This document shows, in pieces, positions 36,295-45,654 of a stretch of 64,000 nucleotides of DNA. Position numbers and translations under genes: made by a program. Numbering within the stretch: the first letter of the stretch is position 1; each line of letters opens with the position of its first letter. Origin of the DNA: an uncultured Rubripirellula sp. Lineage in GTDB: Bacteria > Planctomycetota > Planctomycetia > Pirellulales > Pirellulaceae. The notes under the pieces were generated by a model that was given only the letters and a program-made list of their open reading frames with translations, was not told the DNA's origin and did not search any database. The stretch is from NCBI GenBank assembly GCA_938045805.1, contig CALIBL010000035.1, positions 293,529-357,528 on the forward strand. Reading direction: 5' to 3'.

Positions 36295-37191
36295 ATGAAC
36301 AAATTTACGAATCTTTCGATCATAATCACCATTGCATTCGCGGCGTTTCTTCCAATCCAAGCGGAAGAAATCAATCTTTGGCCAAATGGACTGCCCGGGG
36401 ACGCTGTCAAAATCGATCCACAGACAGCTGCAGCCTTGGCCGCAAAAACCACGGACGAACGCATCGCATTTGTTGATAAGCCCACACTATCAGTGTTCCC
36501 AGCCAACCCTGAAAAAGCGAATGGCTGTGGTGTCATCATTTGCCCTGGCGGAGGCTACAACATTCTTGCATGGCCCAAGGAAGGGGTGGAAGTGGCGAAG
36601 TGGTTCAACTCGTTTGGCGTCAGCGCTTTTGTCCTGAAGTACCGTGTACCCCGGCGCAATCCTGAAAAGATTCACTGGGAACCAATGCAGGACATTCAAC
36701 GTTCAATCCGACTCGTCAGACATCGTGCAAAAACGTGGAACCTCGACCCGAATCGGATTGGCACCCTAGGATTTTCCGCCGGGGGTCACCTAACGGTCAT
36801 GTCTGGCGTTCAGTACGAAACACAGTGCTATTCACCAACTGATGAAGCGGATAAAGAAAACTGCCGTCCAAATTTCATTTGCCCCATCTACTGTGCTTAC
36901 CTCGGCGAAGGTTACAACGACCGCACTGACAGCAGCTTAGGATCGCTTGTTACCGTCACCCCAGAGACTCCACCAACGTTTCTCGCGGTTACATGGGACG
37001 ACGCAATGCGAGGCGCCCAATCTGCCTCGCTTTTTGCTCGACTCCGCGAAAACAAAGTGGAGTCAGAAATACATGTCTATACCAAGGGCGGTCACGGCTA
37101 CGGTATGCGTCCGTCGGACTTCCGTGTTTCGGAATGGCCAAGACAGCTACAGGGCTGGTTGGAGGCAAGGGGATTCCTTAGCGAAAAATAA
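36295..37191 (+). CDS. Exported alpha/beta-hydrolase esterase (BD-FAE/acetylxylan esterase-like)
   Basis: Protein of 298 aa with a signal peptide (about residues 1-23). The alpha/beta hydrolase landmarks are the oxyanion loop ICPGGGYNIL, the nucleophile elbow GFSAGGHL, the acid in AVTWDDAMR and the catalytic His in TKGGHGYGMR. The layout matches bacterial xylan or feruloyl esterases that remove acyl groups from plant or algal polysaccharides. It is followed 47 bp later by the GH13 enzyme gene on the same strand, which fits joint action on a decorated glucan or similar polymer, although the substrate is inferred only from family. Confidence 0.87.
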   Translation: MNKFTNLSIIITIAFAAFLPIQAEEINLWPNGLPGDAVKIDPQTAAALAAKTTDERIAFVDKPTLSVFPANPEKANGCGVIICPGGGYNILAWPKEGVEVAKWFNSFGVSAFVLKYRVPRRNPEKIHWEPMQDIQRSIRLVRHRAKTWNLDPNRIGTLGFSAGGHLTVMSGVQYETQCYSPTDEADKENCRPNFICPIYCAYLGEGYNDRTDSSLGSLVTVTPETPPTFLAVTWDDAMRGAQSASLFARLRENKVESEIHVYTKGGHGYGMRPSDFRVSEWPRQLQGWLEARGFLSEK

Positions 37192-37238
37192 CGCTTAGCT
37201 CAAATCCCTCAATCGCAATTTCCTTTGGGCACGATTTC

Positions 37239-39365
37239 ATGCGATTCAAGATCATCGATGCAAAACGCAGTGGGTATCCAAGTTGCATCAAAAGCAGCTT
37301 CGTCCTTCCACTGCTCGTCATGTTCTCCGCTGTGGCAATGATGAAGATCACAAACACGTATGGCCAAGAAGGAGTTATAACACCCTCGGTGAATTCAAAC
37401 GCGGTAACCGGGAGCAACACAGAAACCCTGCCTCCAAGACGTCTTGGCTTTGACCAACTTCCTTTCTACGGTGGTGATGATCTTGGAGCAACCTATACGC
37501 CGCAAGCAACAACGTTCAAAGTCTGGTCGCCAACAGCTCAGTCGGTAACGATCCAGTTATTTCATTCGGGCGAACAAGCGCCGCACGCTCAGATTGAAAT
37601 GACAAAAGCGGAGTCTGGCACTTGGACGGGCAAAGTTAAAAATGACCTGCACGGAATCGAATACCTCTTCCAGATTGAACATCATAATCTTGAAACCGGC
37701 GAAGCCCACAAAGTTATCGTGGCTGACCCTTACGCCAGAGCCTGCACGGCGAATAGCGAGCGAAGCGTGATCGCGGATCTCAGTCGCTCCGATCCAAGTG
37801 ACTGGAATTCTGATCGCTTTGTCACCCTGACTCAAAACACCGACGCACTCCTTTATGAATTACATCTTCGAGATTTTACGATTCATCCTTCATCTGGAGC
37901 ATCGGATGAAAAACGGGGCAAGTACCTTGGTGCCATTGAACCGGGCACCGTCAACGACACGGGTCTTTCAACGGGGATTGATCACCTCTGCGAACTTGGG
38001 GTGACACACATCCACCTGCTGCCCATCCACGACTATCCTTTCGGTGACGAAACACAAACTGCCGATGACTACGACTGGTATGACTGGGGTTACGGAACCA
38101 TGTTTTTCCAAACTCCAGAGGGATCATACGCTTCCAATCCCCATGACTTTTCTCGCCAGAAAGAACTCAAGCAACTTATCCAAACGTGTCATAACAGAAA
38201 CTTGGGTGTCGTCTTGGATGTGATCTTCAATCATACGGCAGCAACTGGAACTAACCCCGGATCCATCTTCGATCGGGTCACGCCGTATCACTTTTACCGT
38301 TTCAATGAAGATGGCTCATACAGTGGTTTTAGTGGTTGCGGTAATGACCTAGCGACCGAACGACCGATGGTTCGCAAGTTCATTGTGGATACGATCCAAT
38401 TTTGGATGCGAGAATATCACGTGGATGGATTTCGATTCGACTTGATGGGACTCATTGATCGAAAAACGATGCGTGAGGTCTACCGCGAGGCAAAAAAGAT
38501 CAATCCAAGTGTTCTGATCTATGGGGAAGGCTGGTCCATGGAAGGGAATCTTCCTGCCGAGCAAATGATGACACAAGCTAATGTCAGTGGAACCAACATT
38601 GCTGCATTCAACGATGGAACGAGAGACACGGTGAAGGGCCCCGTCTGGGATCCCGAAGCTCCTGGGTTTGTCCAGACAGGAACTCCGAGGAACGGCGTCG
38701 AAGAATTCATGGGCAATCTCAAAGGGCAAATCACCGCGAATGGCATTCCCGTCGCAAATCCTACTGAAACAATCCAGTACGTTTCAGCACACGACGATCA
38801 CTGCCTGTGGGACAAGATCCAACTCTCCACTCCGCAGCGAAGCCGAGAAGATCGCGAGCAAATGGATCGCCTCGCTGCTGGAATTGTCCTCACCTCGCAA
38901 GGCATCCCGTTCCTACACGCCGGAGATGAATTCCTGCGATCGAAAAACGGAGTCAAAAACAGTTACAACTCCAACGCACCGAACGTCAACCCAATACGCT
39001 GGGATCTCAAGACAGAAAACTTTTCCACCTACCAATATTATCGCGGACTCATTCATCTTAGAAAAAAACATCCAGCGTTCCGCATGACGACAAAGCAGGA
39101 AGTTGATCGGCACTTCCAACCATTAACAACACAACAAGAAGGCGTCTACGCCTACCGATTACACGGTGCCGCCAATGACGACCAATGGGACGAAATCGTT
39201 GTCATACTCAACGGCAGTCGCAATCCCATCAAGCTTCCCCTTCCTGGGACATGGAAGATTGTCGTCAATCAAGAGAAAGCTGGGACCGAGACCGTTGAGA
39301 CACAAAGGGGTCATATCACATCTGCACCCATTTCCATCACCGTGGCCCATCGCTCAAGCCCTTAG
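37239..39365 (+). CDS. Exported GH13 pullulanase-type alpha-glucan hydrolase
   Basis: Protein of 708 aa, with a signal-like N-terminus (about residues 1-43, hydrophobic FVLPLLVMFSAVAMM). Residues about 75-165 form a CBM48 domain (GATYTPQATTFKVWSP). The GH13 barrel has the nucleophile Asp in GFRFDLMG (about residue 400), the acid Glu in IYGEGWS (about 430) and the third Asp in SAHDDHC (about 519). The pullulanase type I hallmark YNWGYDP is present in altered form as YDWGYGT followed by PEGSYAS. It should cleave alpha-1,6 branches of glycogen or pullulan-like glucans outside the cytoplasm. It is close downstream of the esterase gene. Confidence 0.88.
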   Translation: MRFKIIDAKRSGYPSCIKSSFVLPLLVMFSAVAMMKITNTYGQEGVITPSVNSNAVTGSNTETLPPRRLGFDQLPFYGGDDLGATYTPQATTFKVWSPTAQSVTIQLFHSGEQAPHAQIEMTKAESGTWTGKVKNDLHGIEYLFQIEHHNLETGEAHKVIVADPYARACTANSERSVIADLSRSDPSDWNSDRFVTLTQNTDALLYELHLRDFTIHPSSGASDEKRGKYLGAIEPGTVNDTGLSTGIDHLCELGVTHIHLLPIHDYPFGDETQTADDYDWYDWGYGTMFFQTPEGSYASNPHDFSRQKELKQLIQTCHNRNLGVVLDVIFNHTAATGTNPGSIFDRVTPYHFYRFNEDGSYSGFSGCGNDLATERPMVRKFIVDTIQFWMREYHVDGFRFDLMGLIDRKTMREVYREAKKINPSVLIYGEGWSMEGNLPAEQMMTQANVSGTNIAAFNDGTRDTVKGPVWDPEAPGFVQTGTPRNGVEEFMGNLKGQITANGIPVANPTETIQYVSAHDDHCLWDKIQLSTPQRSREDREQMDRLAAGIVLTSQGIPFLHAGDEFLRSKNGVKNSYNSNAPNVNPIRWDLKTENFSTYQYYRGLIHLRKKHPAFRMTTKQEVDRHFQPLTTQQEGVYAYRLHGAANDDQWDEIVVILNGSRNPIKLPLPGTWKIVVNQEKAGTETVETQRGHITSAPISITVAHRSSP

Positions 39366-39652
39366 TTCACAACGCGAATCAGCAATAAACTCAGACATCG
39401 TGCCGCTGCTGGCTTACCTTTCAAAATCAACCAATGAATCACCCATAACACAAACCTCATGTGACTGCTAACATTTCCTGCTAGACGATCAACACCTAGA
39501 TATCGATCACCAGAAAGATCCATCGCATCCAAAGCATGACCCAAACAATCAACTCGGTCGCCGCGGTATCGATCGACAGCTAGCGAATCCTTAATAATCA
39601 AATCACAACCTTACGACTTCATCTCATTCAACAACACAGGAATTACACAGGC

Positions 39653-40090
39653 ATGGGTGCACAAGACAAAGCAATCGAACTGGGTGTTTCACTAGAACCA
39701 CAAGAGCAAGGTTATCTGAATCTTTGCATTCAGAGCGGTAACCAACTGATCACTTCCGGTCATGTTAGCGACCTCAAGGGTGTTCTAGGCAAAGACCTGT
39801 CGGTGGAAGAGGGTTACGAAGCAGCCAAAGATTGCTTCAAGAAAATCCTCCGCAGTGTGCACGCAACCCATGGAACTCTGGACAACCTGCGAGTCATCAA
39901 GCTATTCGGCATGGTGTACTCGGCCCCCGATTTCACTGACCAGCACTTGGTCATCAACGGCGCATCCGATCTCGCTCACCAAATCTTCGGAAAAGATTCC
40001 GATGGCTATCATGCAAGAAGTGCCGTTGGATTTGCTGCATTACCGACCGGAGTTGCGGTTGAAGTCGAAGCGGTGTTCGAAATCTTGTAA
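39653..40090 (+). CDS. RidA/YjgF-family protein
   Basis: Cytosolic protein of 145 aa, of the YjgF/YER057c/UK114 family (YjgF-like subfamily with an N-terminal extension). The end of the chain carries the family signature ARSAVGFAALPTGVAVEVEAVFEI, with the substrate-carboxylate Arg in ARSAVG. RidA enzymes hydrolyse reactive enamine/imine intermediates from PLP enzymes; members of this subfamily are less well studied. The ATG is preceded by an ACACAGG string. It stands alone, after a 287-bp gap with no other gene seen, and ends in a strong hairpin. Confidence 0.9.
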   Translation: MGAQDKAIELGVSLEPQEQGYLNLCIQSGNQLITSGHVSDLKGVLGKDLSVEEGYEAAKDCFKKILRSVHATHGTLDNLRVIKLFGMVYSAPDFTDQHLVINGASDLAHQIFGKDSDGYHARSAVGFAALPTGVAVEVEAVFEIL

Positions 40091-40160
40091 GCAAAATAGC
40101 GACGACTACCTTGGGGTAGGGAGCACCCTTCAGCTTGCCTAGAAACCATCGCATCAAGAC

Positions 40161-40193
40161 GCCTCACGCTCAAAACAAGATTGGGCGTGAGGC
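40161..40193. terminator. Bidirectional terminator hairpin between convergent genes
   Basis: Arms 40161-40173 and 40181-40193 pair over 13 positions (GCCTCACGCUCAA with one U-G) around a 7-base loop. It lies between the stops of the RidA gene and the minus-strand GDPD gene and can serve both. There is no strong T run, so efficiency is uncertain. Confidence 0.7.
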
Positions 40194-40213
40194 ATGGCAG
40201 GAGTGGTTGCATA

Positions 40214-42202
40214 TCATGGTGCATTCCACTTGATCTTGGCAATGTAAATACTGTTATCCGAACCATAGGGGTTATCCACTGGCATCACCACTGAAGCTTG
40301 ACGCCACGTCTGCATCCACTCGCTAACGACGACCCAAGTTGTGCTGTCATCAATCTTCAGCACGCCAAAATTTCCGAGGCGAGCGCCCCGTTCAGGAACG
40401 ATCACTTGCTCGGTGGATCGGCGAACTCGCAAGGTCATCGGATCAACCTCGCCCATGAATAGCGGAGCTCGATTTCTAAAGACATGGTCATTACCTGCAC
40501 CACGGCGAGTGTAAACCAAATAGAGCTTTCCAGCGTGATCCACCCAATGCTGCTGCGTGTTATAGTTCCCGAGACTTTCTCCATTATCAAATAGCCAGGG
40601 AATTGGCTTGGTGTAATGAAGTCCGTCCTCGCTGCTGCACACATACCCTGTATGATCATTGCGTAGAGTGAGGAAAAAACGACCGTTAACTTTGGTCACT
40701 GAAGGTTCATAAAGCCCCCTCCCTCCAGAAACTGTCAGCTCATCGCCATGACTCAAATACCGCATCTCCGTCCCATCGAATGAACATCGACAGACCGTCA
40801 CCGAATAGTCACTTGCCTCGGGTGATTTGAAGTAAACCGGCAACAAAATCGTCCCGTCCGGCTTATCAAAACGCTGAACACTTCCCGCACCGCAATTGGT
40901 GAATCGAGTCGCATCCGGCATCTCCAAACGTTTCGGCGGGCACCAAGAATCAGCCGTCGGATCATAGATGGAGTAGGCGGTGTAACGAGGTCGAACCTTC
41001 ATCACCTTTCCGTCGCGATAGCGTACCGACTGTCCAGTCCCAAGAAGGCATCCAGACGCCGCATGCCAAGTCGGCGTAAAATCACAGATGGTTTCTTCCA
41101 TGTCCTGACCTACTTTCCAACGTGCAAAACCTTCTTGTGCGCGCAAGCCCGACCAACTCTCACCCATATCTTCACTCGCAGAAGAGCTGATCGCTGAAAA
41201 GGTGTCAGACCCCTTAACATCTAAAAGTTGGGAAGTGAGTACCAAACGTGAGACGGATTGATCATTAGGATGCCTCACCACACCTGCCCGAGCATGGACC
41301 CAACATCGCTTTCCGTCATAACCATTTTGCACGACCTCTCGTTCTATCCGGTAAGCAGGCTTTGACTGCAATGAAGTTGTTGGCGAATCATCCTTCGCAA
41401 GTGATTCGCGAATGAATCGTGGTCGATCCGTGGTGATTGAGTCAAATTTTAAGTTAGAAAAATATGCCGCATCCTTTGGGTCGTTTACCGTCCAAACATG
41501 CAACTCAAATCCAGCCCGCGTGACTTCCTCACAAAATTTAGCATTTACAACTTGGGTCCTACCCTGAGTTCCCAAGCCCGTCGCTTTTGACTCATTCAAT
41601 TGCTTGACCACGTAATCCGCATCAGGAAACCAGAGATTGGTATTTGGCACCTGTCGATAACTTGTCAACCAGTTGACTTTGTAGTGCGGCATTGCCTCAC
41701 GGACGGCCCGCACCACCTCGGCATTAAAACAGATAATTAAAACCTGATCGTCCTCAAGGGAAGACGCCGCAAGTCTTGCCTTGAGGTGAGGCACGATCTC
41801 GGGTCCACACTTAATCTCGATAAGGATCTTCTTTCCCTCAGGAACCACTGCGAACACTTCTTCAATCGTCGGGATTCGCTCCCCTTTGAATCGCCCGTCT
41901 TTCCACGCACCCACATCCAATTGTTTTAATTGATCCAACGTCGATTCTGATATCTTGAGAACAGGCTGCTCTGGAGCTGTACGTTCCGTATCCTTGTCAT
42001 GGATGCACACAATCTCATCATCTGCACTTAGGTAAAAATCCCCCTCAATCGCATCCGCACCTTGCTCCCACGCAAGCTTGAACGCCGCGAGCGTGTTTTC
42101 GGGGGCGTCGGCTGAAGCACCTCGATGGGCAACGAGCTCTTGTCCAAAAACGAAACCAAAGCACACAAAAAAAGAAGGCAACAGGCCACACCAACGCATC
42201 AT
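40214..42202 (-). CDS. Exported glycerophosphodiesterase fused to a sialidase-like propeller
   Basis: Protein of about 662 aa. Starting at ATG 42202 gives a normal signal peptide (MMRWCGLLPSFFVCFGFVFG); the open frame extends to 42346 but with an unusual Phe/Leu-rich extension. Residues about 20-270 form a glycerophosphodiester phosphodiesterase barrel: AHRGASADAPENT, EGDFYLSADDEIVCIHD, and the Glu of LIEIKCG. From about 290 to the end there are propeller blades (SEDMGESWSGL, SSEDGLHYTK, GGRGLYEPSVTKVNGRFFLTLR). The pairing of a phosphodiesterase with a glycosidase-like propeller in one secreted chain suggests trimming of glycerol-phosphate-bearing glycans, which is inference. Confidence 0.84.
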   Translation of the reverse strand: MMRWCGLLPSFFVCFGFVFGQELVAHRGASADAPENTLAAFKLAWEQGADAIEGDFYLSADDEIVCIHDKDTERTAPEQPVLKISESTLDQLKQLDVGAWKDGRFKGERIPTIEEVFAVVPEGKKILIEIKCGPEIVPHLKARLAASSLEDDQVLIICFNAEVVRAVREAMPHYKVNWLTSYRQVPNTNLWFPDADYVVKQLNESKATGLGTQGRTQVVNAKFCEEVTRAGFELHVWTVNDPKDAAYFSNLKFDSITTDRPRFIRESLAKDDSPTTSLQSKPAYRIEREVVQNGYDGKRCWVHARAGVVRHPNDQSVSRLVLTSQLLDVKGSDTFSAISSSASEDMGESWSGLRAQEGFARWKVGQDMEETICDFTPTWHAASGCLLGTGQSVRYRDGKVMKVRPRYTAYSIYDPTADSWCPPKRLEMPDATRFTNCGAGSVQRFDKPDGTILLPVYFKSPEASDYSVTVCRCSFDGTEMRYLSHGDELTVSGGRGLYEPSVTKVNGRFFLTLRNDHTGYVCSSEDGLHYTKPIPWLFDNGESLGNYNTQQHWVDHAGKLYLVYTRRGAGNDHVFRNRAPLFMGEVDPMTLRVRRSTEQVIVPERGARLGNFGVLKIDDSTTWVVVSEWMQTWRQASVVMPVDNPYGSDNSIYIAKIKWNAP

Positions 42203-42732
42203 TCGCACTCGCAAAAGGAGGAAATCGTTCGCGGCGGCAAAAAAGGAAATTAGCCGATCTCGCATTAGCCAATCAAGAAGTAGCGAAAACCCAAAAAAGA
42301 GAGAACAAAAAAGAGAGAACAACAGAAACACCAATCCACAAGTCATCCGCGATCTGAAGCTCAGCTCGATGCGTACTGTATCACGCTCAAGCTACATCAC
42401 CAAATCCTCAAGAGTACGTTGGCCTCATCATCACCCACAGAAATCACACTACACTCAAGTCAGCATCAGTAACCAACACCAAATCGAAGTGAAACGATAA
42501 ACGTGCTCGGGCATCCCTCAAAAATCCGAAGCTCCCCGAAGCTGAAAAAGTACCGAAGAGAGAACAGCTCAACGACTTATCGCGACAACAATCTGCTGAG
42601 GACCGACAGAAAGCCAGGCCGTCATTGCTTCTACTCAGTAAAAGACTTGCTAAAACGTTATGCTGTCGATCCGGGTCCTAGCCGACGTCCATTGCACCGG
42701 AAATCCAACGCCACCCTTTGTCACACGATCAA
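42203..42732. other. Long intergenic region with a 14-bp tandem repeat
   Basis: About 530 bp between divergent genes. Two adjacent copies of AAAAAAGAGAGAAC lie at 42293-42306 and 42307-42320. The rest is A-rich on the plus strand with only shadow open frames. It probably contains the promoters of the GDPD and the isomerase-like genes. Confidence 0.5.
42293..42320. repeat. Perfect 14-bp tandem duplication
   Basis: AAAAAAGAGAGAAC is repeated exactly twice in tandem. It lies just upstream of the chosen GDPD start; if the longer frame is translated, it encodes a Phe/Leu-rich repeat. Confidence 0.6.
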
Positions 42733-43608
42733 ATGAAACGCCGCTCCTTTATCCAACAATCGCTCATCACCGGATGCATTAGCTCCGCACTACCCCACGC
42801 ATCAACCTTAGCTAATGCGGCGGATCAACCGCTAATGAGCCTAGGCTTGGTGACCTACCTGTGGGGAAAAGACATGAAACTGCCCGAATTGCTCGAAGCA
42901 TGTGAAACGGCGGGTATCTTCGGCGTTGAACTGAGAACCGAACACGCCCATGGCGTCGAACCACAACTTAGTCGACAGGAACGCAATGACGTAAGAAAGC
43001 GATTCGCCGATAGTCCGGTTGAGCTTGTTGGCTACGGGTCCAATGCCCAGTATCACGAAAGCGATCCAAAAAAACTCCAACAGAATATTGACCTAACCAA
43101 ACGCTATATCGAACTGATGCACGACTGCGGCGGATCAGGGGTCAAAGTGAAACCCAACGGATTCAGCAAAGGGACCGAACCCAAAAAAACAATTGAACAA
43201 ATCGGTAACGCTTTGAATGTCGTTGCGGAATATGGCGAAGGATATGGCCAGCAGATTCGCGTGGAAGTTCACGGAAAAGAAACCAGTCGCCTACCGGTCA
43301 TGAAGGACATCTTTGAGGTTGCGAACCACACAAACGCGACCATTTGCTGGAATTCGAATGACGTAGATCTAGAAGGTGAAGGTCTCGAGAAAAACTTCCA
43401 GATGGTTCAGCATCGCTTTGGCGATACCGTTCACGTGAGGGAACTAAACGAAGGCAAGTACCCCTATCAAAAACTGCTGGAGTTGTTTGCGTCAGTGCAG
43501 TACCAAGGATGGATTTTACTCGAGGCGAGAACGAACCCATCGGATAAGGTCAAGGCTCTGATTGAACAACGCAAGTATTTTGAAGAGATGATCCAAAATC
43601 TTAGCTAA
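42733..43608 (+). CDS. Tat-exported sugar phosphate isomerase/epimerase-like TIM barrel
   Basis: Protein of 291 aa. ATG 42733 gives a typical twin-arginine leader (MKRRSFIQQSLITG) ending near LANA; the upstream TTG at 42718 is in frame but unneeded. The body is a xylose-isomerase-like (AP endonuclease family 2) TIM barrel, with GIFGVELRTEH at an early strand, VEVHGKE in the middle, ATICWNSNDVDLEGEG with an Asp/Asn pair, and VHVREL and ILLEART at later strands. Metal-binding Glu, His, Asp and Glu positions appear to be retained. The sugar substrate is unknown, and export suggests a periplasmic role. Confidence 0.86.
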   Translation: MKRRSFIQQSLITGCISSALPHASTLANAADQPLMSLGLVTYLWGKDMKLPELLEACETAGIFGVELRTEHAHGVEPQLSRQERNDVRKRFADSPVELVGYGSNAQYHESDPKKLQQNIDLTKRYIELMHDCGGSGVKVKPNGFSKGTEPKKTIEQIGNALNVVAEYGEGYGQQIRVEVHGKETSRLPVMKDIFEVANHTNATICWNSNDVDLEGEGLEKNFQMVQHRFGDTVHVRELNEGKYPYQKLLELFASVQYQGWILLEARTNPSDKVKALIEQRKYFEEMIQNLS

Positions 43609-43692
43609 GATCTGAGACCTAAACCAAACGCGACAAGACACTCGGTGGATCCTCACGATCTAATGACTGGCTCCCTCCATTGATCTTTCACC

Positions 43693-44436
43693 ATGCCACA
43701 AAATCGATCGAAACTGGCATCCGAACATCTGATAAAGCATGGATACTGCATGCTTCCTGACTTGGCGGAAGCGGCACTGATCAATGAGCTAATCCATGAG
43801 TGTGAAGCCGCTTTTCAAGTCGAAAGACTTGACAGCTTCGCTAGTAGCAGCAGGGGACACGTGTACGCCGCCAGGAATCTCGTTGATCATGTTCCGATGC
43901 TTCGAACCTTTTGGCAAGGCGGCGTGATTGAGTCGTTCCTGACCGAGCATCTCGGCGAGCGTTTTGGCTTGGTGCGGATCCTGTATTTCGATAAACCGCC
44001 AGATCGGACCTGGGCGCTCGGCTGGCACAAGGACACCGCGATCGCCGTGGCATCACACGGAGTCGAATCGCGTCACTTTAGCCGCCCGACAGTGAAAGCT
44101 GGCACTCCTCATGTCATCGCATCCGACCCGATTCTTCAAAACATGTTGACGCTCCGCATCCATCTGGACAAGGTCACCCGCGAGAATGGTCCGCTGCGTG
44201 TCATCCCTCAATCACATGAGCACCGTGAATGCGAGGGATTGGGAATCGAAAACTCACAAATGATTTTGGCAGAACGAGGTGAGATCTTGGCGATGCGACC
44301 GCTCTTATCACATTGCAGTGGAGCGTCTGAACCTCACACGACGCGTCACCGTCGAATCTTGCATCTAGAGTTTGCTTCCAGCGAGCAGTTGCCGGACAAC
44401 TATCAATGGCATCAGTTCATCAGTATTCAACGCTAA
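43693..44436 (+). CDS. Phytanoyl-CoA dioxygenase family protein
   Basis: Fe(II)/2-oxoglutarate-dependent oxygenase of 247 aa with no signal peptide. The facial triad is visible as HKD in LGWHKDTAIA and the distal His in PLLSHCSGAS; the following Arg-rich TTRHRRILHLEF would bind 2-oxoglutarate. The substrate cannot be inferred; family members in planctomycetes are numerous and mostly uncharacterised. It is encoded 84 bp after the isomerase gene on the same strand. Confidence 0.86.
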   Translation: MPQNRSKLASEHLIKHGYCMLPDLAEAALINELIHECEAAFQVERLDSFASSSRGHVYAARNLVDHVPMLRTFWQGGVIESFLTEHLGERFGLVRILYFDKPPDRTWALGWHKDTAIAVASHGVESRHFSRPTVKAGTPHVIASDPILQNMLTLRIHLDKVTRENGPLRVIPQSHEHRECEGLGIENSQMILAERGEILAMRPLLSHCSGASEPHTTRHRRILHLEFASSEQLPDNYQWHQFISIQR

Positions 44437-44484
44437 ATTGTGCCGGACGCATCATCGCGACTGATCGGCCTATTCATCCAATTG

Positions 44485-45390
44485 TCAATTCTGCTCGTCC
44501 GGCCACAGAAACGGTTCACCGTCAATTAGCTGATCGCTGGTGACCGTTGGGCAAACATGGCGTTCGATGTGCGAAATGATTCGTCTTGTTCCCTCATGAT
44601 GGCTGACATAGGGCCATTGCTTGGGGTTATACATCGAATCCGTCATATCTCGCATCAGGACGACATTCTTCCCATTTTTTGAAAGTTGCCTCAGACCGAA
44701 CGGGCGTCCGAGCACACACATGTTCACGTGAACTCCGGTAAGGATGACATTCTTAATCTTTCGCGACTCAAGGATACTCCATACTTCCTCACCACGATCA
44801 GTGATGTAGTCAATATTGGGATCAATTTTTACGGTGCTTAATTGCTCACGCCACGGCCTCCTTGGATCGCGTCCCGCCTGCTCTAATTGCTTCGCCCACT
44901 TTGCATGTTCTTGGGGGTCATCATCTTCACCACCATCGGTTTGATCGATGGGATAAACCACCTTCTCCTCAGATGGAATCTGCTTGCACCATTCACCTAT
45001 TCTTTCGGGAAGAACCTTCGCTTTGGGGGTGTTTAGAGCTCTGAGGCGCGCAGGGTGGTTCTCGTACGCATCCATGCAATCACTCGGAGCATGAATGACG
45101 ACGCACCCTTGCTTTCTTGCCTCGACGATCACTTCGTTAAGGCGAGGGGCGAATTGCTCGAGCCGTTTTACTGCGTTGTAACAGTGATGGTAATCCCACA
45201 CGTCGCAGACGATCACAGCGGTTTGACTAGGCAGCCAATCTTCATTGCGGTTCTCCGCACGGTACTCGTTATCTGAAGACTGAATCACTTGATACCGCAA
45301 ATCCATCTTCATCAGGTTTTCTCCAAATCCAACGACAGGTATCACGCAGAACAGACCAACAAAACAAAACGCATGTGCAATACGAATCAC
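44485..45390 (-). CDS. Exported isochorismatase-like cysteine hydrolase
   Basis: Protein of 301 aa with a signal peptide (about residues 1-24). The isochorismatase fold shows an Asp in VIVCDVWDYHHC, and the catalytic Cys in LTGVHVNMCVLGRPFG; the usual Lys may be in the GEWCKQ or EEKVV region. An acidic insert (DGGEDDDPQEHAKWA) is unusual. Family enzymes hydrolyse amides, nicotinamide or ring compounds; export makes a cytosolic pyrazinamidase role unlikely. It ends 49 bp from the converging dioxygenase gene. Confidence 0.84.
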   Translation of the reverse strand: MIRIAHAFCFVGLFCVIPVVGFGENLMKMDLRYQVIQSSDNEYRAENRNEDWLPSQTAVIVCDVWDYHHCYNAVKRLEQFAPRLNEVIVEARKQGCVVIHAPSDCMDAYENHPARLRALNTPKAKVLPERIGEWCKQIPSEEKVVYPIDQTDGGEDDDPQEHAKWAKQLEQAGRDPRRPWREQLSTVKIDPNIDYITDRGEEVWSILESRKIKNVILTGVHVNMCVLGRPFGLRQLSKNGKNVVLMRDMTDSMYNPKQWPYVSHHEGTRRIISHIERHVCPTVTSDQLIDGEPFLWPDEQN

Positions 45391-45569
45391 GGCATTTACT
45401 CCCCGATTGGGTGACTAAGACCTCCACATTGTAAAAGATCTCAACGTCACATACATCGCAATCCGTAGGATTTACGGATCTGCTGTAGATCATGAAAGGA
45501 ATCAGATCCTGAGCCACGTCAAAACACCGGACGATTCAACAAATAGTCGATAGCATCATCACAAAAAAA

Positions 45570-45625
45570 GCACGTCAGCCAACTTCGATCACCTCCTCCA
45601 AGAAGATCGTCGTCAACTGACGTGC
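45570..45625 (-). terminator. Rho-independent terminator of the SulP fusion gene
   Basis: Arms 45570-45578 and 45617-45625 (GCACGTCAG/CTGACGTGC) enclose an inner CGATC/GATCG stem, and a run of seven A on the plus strand (45563-45569) gives seven T on the minus strand just after the stem. It is 30 bp beyond the stop at 45655. Confidence 0.88.
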
Positions 45626-45654
45626 CTATTCGAGTATTCAACCGGACTAACGGA

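Noticed and set aside
39366..39652. 79-aa minus-strand frame in the gap before the RidA gene
   Set aside because: It has no recognisable domain, no ribosome site and overlaps the end of the GH13 gene.
42203..42346. 48-residue Phe/Leu-rich extension of the GDPD fusion protein
   Set aside because: Encoded by the A-rich tandem repeat; a standard signal peptide begins at 42202.
42503..42736. 77-aa plus-strand frame before the isomerase-like gene
   Set aside because: Overlaps the real Tat-leader start at 42733, has no recognisable features and is rich in basic residues as expected from A-rich DNA.
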